From Gammaproteobacteria bacterium (lineage in GTDB: Bacteria; Pseudomonadota; Gammaproteobacteria; SG8-11): a DNA stretch of 13,302 bases. Below, piece by piece: positions 1 to 6,646 of this stretch; position 1 is the first letter of the stretch; each line of letters begins with the position of its first letter. Both the position numbers and the translations under genes were made by a program. The DNA is taken from assembly GCA_016200445.1 (NCBI GenBank), contig JACQEQ010000026.1, positions 1-13,302 of the forward strand, read 5' to 3'. The notes beneath the pieces were generated by a model. It did no database searches and had not been told where the DNA came from. It saw only the letters and a list, made by a program, of their open reading frames with translations.

Positions 1-227
1 AGATTTGCCACCTGGAAAATTCCAAACTGATTCCAATGAGCCAGATCATGCGCGCGATGAATGAACTGGATCCGCAACAAGAACATGTATTAATTTGTCA
101 TCACGGCGTTCGCAGTCAACGGGTCGGCGCGTTTTTAGATCAAGCCGGCTTTCGCAACATCGTCAATCTGCAAGGCGGAATTAACGCGTGGGCCAAGGAA
201 ATCGACCCGCGCATGCCAACTTACTGA
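1..227 (+). CDS. Rhodanese-like domain protein, 3' part only
   Basis: This is the C-terminal part of a small single-domain rhodanese (sulfurtransferase fold). The reading frame is open from position 3 and has no stop before the window edge, so the gene begins upstream; the ATG at 36 is internal. The active-site loop reads CHHGVRS, with the catalytic Cys codon at 96-98. This is the six-residue CxxxxR loop that forms the persulfide cradle. The usual family ending follows: a helix (SQRVGAFLDQAGF), the strand NIVNLQGG, then INAW and a short tail finishing IDPRMPTY. Family knowledge: such proteins carry sulfane sulfur as an enzyme persulfide, but the physiological acceptor is usually unknown. The stop codon overlaps the Shine-Dalgarno sequence of tolC, so the two genes are probably co-transcribed. 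The domain call is secure; the substrate is unknown. Confidence 0.88.
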   Translation, partial: ICHLENSKLIPMSQIMRAMNELDPQQEHVLICHHGVRSQRVGAFLDQAGFRNIVNLQGGINAWAKEIDPRMPTY

Positions 228-230
228 GGG
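226..230 (+). promoter_or_regulatory. Ribosome binding site of tolC
   Basis: GAGGG lies 5 bases before the ATG at 236 and overlaps the TGA stop (225-227) of the rhodanese gene. It decides the tolC start. The in-frame ATG at 188 lies inside the rhodanese coding region and would put 16 polar residues in front of an otherwise normal signal peptide. Confidence 0.7.
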
Positions 231-235
231 AAATT

Positions 236-1558
236 ATGAATCCACGTATTTCGTTACTCACTTCGTCCATTTTATTACTTGGCGCACTCTATTCTCTGGC
301 ACTTTCGGCACGCGCCGAAGACTTACTCGACATCTATAAACAAGCCGCGCAAAACGACCCGCAAATTCGCGGCGCACGCGCGCAAATGGAACAAGTTCTG
401 GAGACCAAACCGCAGGCGCGAGCACGCTTTCTGCCCAGCGTGGGTCTGGGTGCGAATTACTCGCGTTCAAAATCCGACATAACCGGCCTTAACAGCAACG
501 ACAGCTACCCGTCCAAAGGCTATAACCTCAGCCTCACGCAACCGATTTACCACGGCGACGCGTTTGCCCAGAGCGATCAAGCCGATGCGCTCGTAAACCA
601 AGCGGAAGCACAATTCAAAGCAGAGGAGCTCGCGCTCGCATTACGTGTAGCCGAGCGTTATTTCGAGGTGTTGGCAGCGCAAGACAATCTTGCCTTCGCC
701 AAGGCCGAGCACGAAGCCATCGGTAAACAACTCGAGCAAACCAAACAACGTTTCAATGTCGGCCTGATTGCGATCACCGACGTGCATGAATCGCAAGCGC
801 GTTTCGATTTGTCGACCACACAGGTCATTGCAGCGGACAATCGTCTGGCCAGTGCCTGGGAAGCGTTACGCGAAGTCACCGGGCAAAGCTATAAAGCGCT
901 GGCCACCTTGACACCTGATGCGCCGCTCGTCGCGCCAACCCCGGCCGACATCGAGCAATGGGCGCAAAGTGCATTGAAGCAGAATCCGGCGGTGCAAGCC
1001 GCGCGTTTTGCGATGGAAAGCGCAGAGGCCGAGGTTAGCCGGCAAAAGGCGTTTCACTACCCCACGCTGGATGCCGTCGGCAGTTATGCCAAATCGGATA
1101 ACTCCGATGCGCCATTCGGACAAGAGCGCACCGATAAGTCTATCGGGCTGCAATTGAACTGGTCGTTGTATCAGGGCGGCGCGGTGCAATCGTCGGTGCG
1201 CAAAGCCAATCTGCAAGTCGAACAGGCGAAATTTTTTCTTGAACAGCAAAGCCGCAATGCGGCCTTGCAAACCCGCGAATCGTATTTGGGCGTAACCGCC
1301 AACATCAGCCGCGTAGCCGCATTGAAACAAGCTGTGGTATCGAACAAGAGTGCACTGGCGGCAACCGAAGCGGGCTATGAAGTCGGCACCCGTACCACGG
1401 TCGATGTACTCAACACCCGCACCGGACTGTTCCTGGCGCAACGCGACTATGCGCAATCACGTTACGACTACATCCTGGCCACGCTGCGTTTGAAAGGCGC
1501 GACCGGCACACTTGCGACGGAAGACTTGCAACAGGTTAACGCCTGGTTGAAAAAATAA
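236..1558 (+). CDS. tolC: TolC-family outer membrane channel protein
   Basis: Outer-membrane efflux duct of the TolC family. As a trimer it forms a beta-barrel plus periplasmic alpha-barrel that docks onto RND, MFS or ABC pumps and type I secretion systems. The protein has 440 residues, somewhat shorter than E. coli TolC (about 490). Residues 1-27 form a signal peptide with a hydrophobic core and an ARA cleavage site before EDLLDIYKQA. Two tandem outer-membrane-efflux repeats follow, about residues 30-215 and 240-430. Each has the characteristic barrel strand: SLTQPIYHGDAFAQSDQAD in the first and LNWSLYQGGAVQSSVRKA in the second. The conserved C-terminal helix contains GTRTTVDVLNTRTGLFLAQR, followed by RYDYILATLRLKGATG. 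The gene sits directly after the rhodanese gene. No inner-membrane pump or adaptor is visible nearby, so its partner is probably encoded elsewhere, as is common for tolC. Confidence 0.95.
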   Translation: MNPRISLLTSSILLLGALYSLALSARAEDLLDIYKQAAQNDPQIRGARAQMEQVLETKPQARARFLPSVGLGANYSRSKSDITGLNSNDSYPSKGYNLSLTQPIYHGDAFAQSDQADALVNQAEAQFKAEELALALRVAERYFEVLAAQDNLAFAKAEHEAIGKQLEQTKQRFNVGLIAITDVHESQARFDLSTTQVIAADNRLASAWEALREVTGQSYKALATLTPDAPLVAPTPADIEQWAQSALKQNPAVQAARFAMESAEAEVSRQKAFHYPTLDAVGSYAKSDNSDAPFGQERTDKSIGLQLNWSLYQGGAVQSSVRKANLQVEQAKFFLEQQSRNAALQTRESYLGVTANISRVAALKQAVVSNKSALAATEAGYEVGTRTTVDVLNTRTGLFLAQRDYAQSRYDYILATLRLKGATGTLATEDLQQVNAWLKK

Positions 1559-1563
1559 CCGGC

Positions 1564-1595
1564 GTAGCGTGCGCACAGCGCACGGCGCACGCTAC
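1564..1595. repeat. Strong inverted repeat between tolC and the acyltransferase gene
   Basis: GTAGCGTGCGC (1564-1574) and GCGCACGCTAC (1585-1595) form a perfect 11-bp stem with a 10-base loop. A second, mutually exclusive hairpin lies inside it: GTGCGC-ACA-GCGCAC (1569-1583, perfect 6-bp stem). The right arm is followed by TTTA and then the ATG at 1600. The run of T is too short for a strong Rho-independent terminator. The element could act as an attenuator, an mRNA stabiliser, a structure limiting translation of the next gene, or a copy of a dispersed GC-rich palindromic (REP-like) repeat. The sequence shows the pairing; the function is inferred. Confidence 0.8.
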
Positions 1596-1599
1596 TTTA

Positions 1600-2544
1600 A
1601 TGACAATATCAGACACTACACCTCAACTCCGTAACTTCCTCGCTCCACGTTATTGGTTCACTTGGCTGGGTCTCGGTTTGCTGCGCGGCGCGATGCTATT
1701 TCCGTATCGCGTACAGTTAGCGGCAGGCGCAGGTCTTGGCGTACTCATTTACTATCTGATGCCATGGCGGCGGCGTGTTGCGCAGATCAACATCGCGCTG
1801 TGTTTTCCTGATCTGAGCGCGGCGCAACAACATCGATTGGTTAAAGCTAATTTTCGTTCTGCTGGAATTTCATTGCTGGAAACTGCATTGAGCTGGTGGG
1901 GCCGCCGCGCGCAGATCGAACCGTTGGTTCACATCGAAGGCATCGAACATCTGCAGCACGGGTTGCAACACCAGCACGGGGTGATTTTGTTGAGTGCGCA
2001 CTTCACCTGTCTGGAAATCGGCGGACGCTTGCTGGCGCTGCAGCAGCGCTTTCATGTCATGTACAAAAAACACCGCAATCCTTTGTTTGAAGCGGTGATG
2101 AAACAGGCGCGCGAAAACAATTACGAACGCGCCATCGAACGCCACGATGTGCGCGGCATGTTACGCAGCTTGAAACAGGGCAACGCGGTTTGGTACGCAC
2201 CCGATCAGGACTTCGGTGCGCAACACAGCGTGTTCGCCCCGTTCATGGGCGTGACCTGCGCCACGCTCGCCGCACCGGCACGCTTGGCAAAAATGTCCGG
2301 CGCGCAGGTCGTGCCGTTTTTCCCGCAACGGCTGGCCGATGGTAGCGGATATCGACTGATTCTATTGCCGGCACTGGAGAATTTTCCCAGCGGGGATGAC
2401 CTCACCGACGCCACGCGCATCAATACTGTGATCGAACATGCGGTGCGCCGCGCACCCGAACAATATCTGTGGCTGCATCGCCGTTTCAAAACCCGCCCGG
2501 CAGGCGACGCTCCGCTCTACCCCGCTAAAAATAAAATGTCATGA
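1600..2544 (+). CDS. lpxL: Lipid A biosynthesis late acyltransferase (LpxL/HtrB family)
   Basis: Inner-membrane acyltransferase of the LpxL/LpxM/LpxP family. These enzymes transfer a secondary acyl chain, usually laurate, from acyl-ACP to Kdo2-lipid IVA during lipid A synthesis. The protein has 314 residues, the normal family length. An N-terminal hydrophobic stretch (about residues 20-55) anchors it in the membrane. The HX4D/E catalytic motif is seen as HFTCLE (H134, E139). Further family marks are MYKKHRNPLFE (154-164), WYAPDQD (198-204) and the C-terminal YLWLHRRFKTRP (289-300). No other in-frame start exists between the tolC stop and 1600, and I see no Shine-Dalgarno sequence because the upstream bases belong to a hairpin. 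The gene ends in an ATGA overlap with waaA, indicating translational coupling. LpxL, LpxP and LpxM cannot be separated with certainty by eye; LpxL is favoured. Confidence 0.9.
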   Translation: MTISDTTPQLRNFLAPRYWFTWLGLGLLRGAMLFPYRVQLAAGAGLGVLIYYLMPWRRRVAQINIALCFPDLSAAQQHRLVKANFRSAGISLLETALSWWGRRAQIEPLVHIEGIEHLQHGLQHQHGVILLSAHFTCLEIGGRLLALQQRFHVMYKKHRNPLFEAVMKQARENNYERAIERHDVRGMLRSLKQGNAVWYAPDQDFGAQHSVFAPFMGVTCATLAAPARLAKMSGAQVVPFFPQRLADGSGYRLILLPALENFPSGDDLTDATRINTVIEHAVRRAPEQYLWLHRRFKTRPAGDAPLYPAKNKMS

Positions 2545-3800
2545 ACCGATCGGTATTGCTGAAATATAACGTATTGCTCTGGGTGCTGAGTCTGCCGCTG
2601 AGCATTTTTACGCTCGGCCAGGCATTGCGGCGTGGCGGTCGGCGCTACGCTATGCAGCGCCTGGGGTGGGGCTACCCGCAGTTTACGCAGCGCCCGATCT
2701 GGTTACATGCGGCGTCGGTGGGCGAAGTCATTGCAGCGCTGCCGTTGCTCGAACGCTTGCGAATACGCTTTCCCAGCGCCTCCATGCTCGTCACAACAGC
2801 GACGCCTACCGGCGCGACTATCGCCGCAACCCGTCTGCCATCCGGCATCAATCACGCGTATTTGCCGATCGACTGGCACGGTGCGGTCCGCCGCTTCATA
2901 CGCACCACGCAACCGCGCTGCGCGTTGATCATGGAAACCGAGTTGTGGCCTAACTTGTATGCCCGGTGCAATACCAGCGGCATACCGTTGGTGCTCGTCA
3001 ACGGCCGCTTATCCGCACGTACCTTGCGCGCAGGCGGCTGGGTACGTGGCGTCTATCATGCGACGTTGGCACAAGTAACTGCGGTGTTAGCACGTTCGGA
3101 AACCGACCGCGCTGCATTCGTGGAGTTGGGCGCAGCTGCGTATTGTGTGAGCGTGGCCGGCAACATCAAGTTTTCGGCCGACGCGGGTCGGCACGACCTG
3201 GCGCCAATCCAACTTGACCGGCCCTACCTGTTGGCCGCCTCGACACATCACGATGAAGAGTTGCAGCTTGCGCGTCTATGGCAAGACCTGGCTCTTAATG
3301 ATTTCATGCTGGTTATCGCACCGCGCCATCCTCACCGCGCAAAAGCTATTCTCGGCCAACTGGCAACGCTGCGGCTCAACGTTGCCGTGCGTAGCCGCGG
3401 TGATACTGTCACCGCACAGACCGCCGTCTATCTCGCCGACACTCTAGGCGAACTGCCTGCGTTCATTCGCGGTTCTGCGCTGGTTTTCATGGGCGGATCG
3501 CTGGTGCCGGCGGGTGGTCACAATATTCTCGAACCGGCACGCGCCGGCAAGGCCGTGGTCTTCGGTCCACACATGCGCAATTTTACCGATGAAGCACGCA
3601 CGCTGCTAAGCGCTAACGCTGCCGTGCAAGTACGCGATGTCGCAGAATTGGGCGCGCACCTCACTCGTCTGCTTAACAATCCGCAGCAGTGTTGTGAACT
3701 CGGTCAGCGCGCGCAAACCCTGCTCGATAACTATGCGGATGTCGCGGATCGATATCTTGAAGCGGTCGTGCAGCATTGCCACTTAGATAACCACGCGTAG
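2541..3800 (+). CDS. waaA: 3-deoxy-D-manno-octulosonic acid (Kdo) transferase
   Basis: WaaA (KdtA) adds Kdo from CMP-Kdo to lipid IVA on the cytoplasmic face of the inner membrane, starting the LPS inner core. The protein has 419 residues, the usual length. The N-terminal hydrophobic segment (about 7-25) is the membrane anchor. The motif WLHAASVGEV (54-63) includes the glutamate E62, the expected catalytic base of the family's HASVGE motif. Other GT-B (family GT30) marks are METELWPNLY (131-140), VNGRLSART (153-161), APRHPHR (260-266), and LADTLGELPAFI (298-309) followed by FMGGSLVPAGGHNILEPA (316-333). The usual GSTHEGEE loop reads ASTHHDEE here (233-240), a small deviation. Its ATG overlaps the lpxL stop (ATGA), so it is translated with the acyltransferase that acts on the same molecule. 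I cannot tell by eye whether it adds one or two Kdo residues. Confidence 0.96.
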   Translation: MNRSVLLKYNVLLWVLSLPLSIFTLGQALRRGGRRYAMQRLGWGYPQFTQRPIWLHAASVGEVIAALPLLERLRIRFPSASMLVTTATPTGATIAATRLPSGINHAYLPIDWHGAVRRFIRTTQPRCALIMETELWPNLYARCNTSGIPLVLVNGRLSARTLRAGGWVRGVYHATLAQVTAVLARSETDRAAFVELGAAAYCVSVAGNIKFSADAGRHDLAPIQLDRPYLLAASTHHDEELQLARLWQDLALNDFMLVIAPRHPHRAKAILGQLATLRLNVAVRSRGDTVTAQTAVYLADTLGELPAFIRGSALVFMGGSLVPAGGHNILEPARAGKAVVFGPHMRNFTDEARTLLSANAAVQVRDVAELGAHLTRLLNNPQQCCELGQRAQTLLDNYADVADRYLEAVVQHCHLDNHA

Positions 3801-4006
3801 CGAATCACCCTCCTTGCCCCATGTTCACTTGGCAATCCTGGCCAATAAGTGCGACACAGCCGCCGTAATATTCGTGATCACTTGCACATATTTATTTCGC
3901 TGATTTAGTAATCCCGCACCCGTCTTAATCACCGAGTTATTTCTCGCCGTTACCCACTGCAGGTTCGTTGTATTTCGCCACGAGCATATCTGTAGCAGGT
4001 AACGTC
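3801..4006. promoter_or_regulatory. Intergenic region upstream of the protease, possible promoter
   Basis: This 206-base gap is visibly richer in A and T than the flanking genes, especially from about 3885 to 3950. A weak sigma70-like pair is TTGCAC (3882-3887) and TTTAGT (3904-3909), 16 bases apart. A GTGATCAC palindrome lies just upstream (3874-3881). A 5-bp hairpin TTGGC/GCCAA (3829-3845) follows waaA but has no T run, so I do not call it a terminator. The strand-specific start of transcription is a guess. Confidence 0.25.
3997..4000 (+). promoter_or_regulatory. Ribosome binding site of the S8 protease gene
   Basis: AGGT lies 6 bases before the ATG at 4007. It favours this ATG over an in-frame TTG at 3968, which has no such site and would place 13 residues before the lipoprotein signal peptide. 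Confidence 0.55.
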
Positions 4007-6646
4007 ATGGGGCTGTACCGGGTGGTATTAAGTGTAGTTCTACTCGGGCTTACCAGCCTGATCACCGCCTGTTTTCCACAACATGATTCAAAGTCTAGCT
4101 CTGACTCCTCTGCGAGCCCGATGCCAAGCTATGCAATCCATGGCAGCGTACAGCCGCTGAGCCATACCGCCGTAGACAGCGATGTTAATGATCCTGCCGC
4201 CACCTATATTGCCAACGACACTCCTGCACAAGCGCAGCATCTCGACTTCCCCATCCGGCTGGGAGGTTATCTCAACCTTCCTTATCGAGGAGCCAACGGC
4301 GACTCCTTCGCGGTTGGCGATCTCATCGACATGTTCAGCGTCGATCTAAAACCCGGCTACACCCTTTCACTCACACTCGGCGATGACGCCCGCCGCAATG
4401 ATTTAGATCTGGTGCTGATGAACGACCGCATGGAAATTATCGACGGCTCGTTCGGCGTGGGCGCGGCGGAAACGCTCACGATCACCGACGCCCATCTACA
4501 ACAAACCGTGTATGTCGCCGTGGTATTGTGCGGCTCTACGCTGTATCGCTGCGATCCGCTACCGGCTGATTACGTCGGTGCAACGACCTATATCCTTAAC
4601 ATCGATACCAATGCCTCCAGCTTGCAAAGCGATGAGTCTTTACATTTAAGCGATGCTTTCGTTCCAGGCGAAATAATTGCACGTTTTAATGCGTTACCGG
4701 ATATCGCAACTGCACCGCGCGGATTGGCTAAAGCGTTAGGCGTTATACATGCACCGCCAAGGCGTGCGCAACGCATGCTGCTGGACCACACGAATTCCAG
4801 CAGCGGGTTGCGCGCCGCCTCCGGTGGCATGGGTGCCAGCGCTGTGAACCCCGACGAAATGCAAACCAAACTCGATACACTCATGGCAGTAAAAGCCTTG
4901 CGCCGCCGCATAGATGTCAGCGTTGCCGATTTAAACTACCGGCGCGCTGCGCTGTTAACTCCCGGCGACAGCGGCTTTCGTTACCAGTGGCATTATCAAA
5001 TGATCAATCTACCGGTGGCTTGGGACGTCACTCGCGGTTATCCGCTCGACGGCAATCTTGATGTCATCGTTGCGGTGATCGACACGGGCGTGCTTGTCAA
5101 TCACCCCGATTTACAAGGCAAGCTGGTCGCGGGTTATGACTTTATTAAAGATGTCGCCAGCGCCCGCGATGGCGACGGGATGGATGAAGATGCAAACGAT
5201 CCAGGCGACTTGGCCTACGGCACACGCAGCACCTTTCACGGTACGCATGTCGCAGGCACGATTGCAGCTGCCAGCAACAACAACCTCGGTGCTGCGGGCG
5301 TGTCGTGGGGCGCGAAAATCATGCCGCTGCGCGTGTTGGGCAAGGGCGGCGGCACCAGTTACGATGTCATGCAAGCCGTGCTGTATGCGGGGGGTCTTGA
5401 CAATGATTCCGGCAGCGTACCGGCGCAGCGTGCCGATGTGATCAACCTGAGTCTGGGCGGCGGCGGCTATTCGAAATCCGAGCAAGATGCATTTACCCGC
5501 GCACGCGGCGCGGGTGTGCTCATCGTCGCGGCAGCCGGCAACAATAACAGCAGCACTCCAAGCTATCCGGCGTCTTATGAAGGCGTCACCTCGGTGAGTG
5601 CGGTCGACAGTAAATATGGCCGCGCGTCGTATTCTAATTTTGGCCCGCTCATCGACATCGCCGCGCCGGGTGGCACGTTTGCCTGGGATGCAAACAACGA
5701 TGGCCAGCTCGACGGCATCTACAGCACTGCGGGCAACGATAGTAGCGGGACGATTGAATACACCTACCGCTTGCTGACCGGCACGTCGATGGCATCGCCG
5801 CATGTCGCGGGCGTGATCGCACTGATGAAAGCAGTCAATCCGCAATTAACGCCGGATGCGTTCGACACCTTGCTGGCCAGCGGCGCGCTCACCCAAGACA
5901 TCGGCGCGCCAGGTCGCGACAATGACTTCGGTTATGGATTGATCGATGCGTTCAAGGCTGTAACGGCGGCGACGGGCCAGATACCCACCACTCCGGCGCT
6001 GGTCGCATTTCCGAACGGGCTGAACTTTGCCGGTAACCTCACGCGCTTAACGCTGGCGGTCGGTAACGGCGGTGGCGGGTCTTTGCATGTGCAAGCCGCG
6101 CAAACCACTGCAACCTGGTTGACGCTGCAACCACTGGTGGATGCCAATGGTCTTGGCAGTTACATGGTGAACGTCGACCGCCGCAACTTAGCCACGGGCG
6201 ACTACAGCGCCACCATCACACTCCAATCCGATGCCAATACCGTAACCGTTCCGGTGTTTATGTCGGTCGCGGCAACGAGCACCAGCGCCACTCTGGCCAG
6301 CGCGCAATGGATCGTGCTGATCGACGCGCAAACCCAACAACCGGTCGCGTCCACGCAAGCCGCATTGGGTACGCACGGCTATGAATTTACCTTCACCGGA
6401 GTTACCGCCGGTGATTATTACGTGGTGATCGGCAGCGATCTGGACAATGACAAATACATTTGCGACCGCGGCGAGGCCTGCGGCACATACAGCGCGAATG
6501 GCGAAATTCTGTCCCTGGCCGTGCGCGATCGGGATGTCGCCGATATCAGCTTGAATTGCGGTTTTGACATTAGCCCGGCGGTCCCGGCATCGGCGCGTTT
6601 CGCTCTACCCAATACCGGGGTTACACGTCTGATTTCGTCCCATTAA
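4007..6646 (+). CDS. Lipid-anchored S8 (subtilisin-family) serine protease
   Basis: Multidomain subtilase of 879 residues from the ATG at 4007. Residues 1-22 form a lipoprotein signal with lipobox ITAC (C22). The residue after Cys is Phe, not Asp, so an outer-membrane location is likely. A Ser-rich linker follows. Residues about 64-200 resemble a PPC-type beta domain. Residues about 216-312 (starting FVPGEIIARF, ending ALRRRIDVSVADLNYRR) look like a fervidolysin-like inhibitory propeptide. The peptidase domain (about 325-655) has an intact triad: D359 in VIDTGV, H411 in HGTHVAGT, S594 in GTSMASPHVAG, plus oxyanion-hole N512 in AAAGNNN. An acidic insertion (about 388-401) may bind calcium. The C-terminal part holds a BACON/Ig-like beta domain (about 660-755) and a module with a DLDND stretch (811-815) and C819/C825. 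Its physiological substrate cannot be told. It is preceded by its own gap, so it is probably transcribed alone. Its last 26 bases overlap the convergent DUF255 gene. Confidence 0.93.
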   Translation: MGLYRVVLSVVLLGLTSLITACFPQHDSKSSSDSSASPMPSYAIHGSVQPLSHTAVDSDVNDPAATYIANDTPAQAQHLDFPIRLGGYLNLPYRGANGDSFAVGDLIDMFSVDLKPGYTLSLTLGDDARRNDLDLVLMNDRMEIIDGSFGVGAAETLTITDAHLQQTVYVAVVLCGSTLYRCDPLPADYVGATTYILNIDTNASSLQSDESLHLSDAFVPGEIIARFNALPDIATAPRGLAKALGVIHAPPRRAQRMLLDHTNSSSGLRAASGGMGASAVNPDEMQTKLDTLMAVKALRRRIDVSVADLNYRRAALLTPGDSGFRYQWHYQMINLPVAWDVTRGYPLDGNLDVIVAVIDTGVLVNHPDLQGKLVAGYDFIKDVASARDGDGMDEDANDPGDLAYGTRSTFHGTHVAGTIAAASNNNLGAAGVSWGAKIMPLRVLGKGGGTSYDVMQAVLYAGGLDNDSGSVPAQRADVINLSLGGGGYSKSEQDAFTRARGAGVLIVAAAGNNNSSTPSYPASYEGVTSVSAVDSKYGRASYSNFGPLIDIAAPGGTFAWDANNDGQLDGIYSTAGNDSSGTIEYTYRLLTGTSMASPHVAGVIALMKAVNPQLTPDAFDTLLASGALTQDIGAPGRDNDFGYGLIDAFKAVTAATGQIPTTPALVAFPNGLNFAGNLTRLTLAVGNGGGGSLHVQAAQTTATWLTLQPLVDANGLGSYMVNVDRRNLATGDYSATITLQSDANTVTVPVFMSVAATSTSATLASAQWIVLIDAQTQQPVASTQAALGTHGYEFTFTGVTAGDYYVVIGSDLDNDKYICDRGEACGTYSANGEILSLAVRDRDVADISLNCGFDISPAVPASARFALPNTGVTRLISSH

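Noticed and set aside
188..235. Possible upstream tolC start at 188 adding 16 residues
   Set aside because: It lies inside the rhodanese gene, adds polar residues before a clear signal peptide, and the ATG at 236 has GAGGG 5 bases ahead.
866..1456. 196-codon open frame on the minus strand inside tolC
   Set aside because: Shadow frame of a well-supported gene with no motif of its own.
3968..4006. TTG start for the protease giving 13 more residues
   Set aside because: The ATG at 4007 has AGGT 6 bases upstream and begins a textbook lipoprotein signal peptide.
3788..4006. Similar start contexts (AGGTAACGTCATG at the protease, AGGTACGTCATG at rlmI) as a shared regulatory element
   Set aside because: The match is limited to the ribosome binding site and a few spacer bases, and is most simply explained by chance around a common Shine-Dalgarno sequence.
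5111..5845. 244-codon open frame on the minus strand inside the protease gene
   Set aside because: It lies opposite a gene with an intact catalytic triad, has no recognisable domain, and is the usual antisense shadow of a GC-rich coding region.
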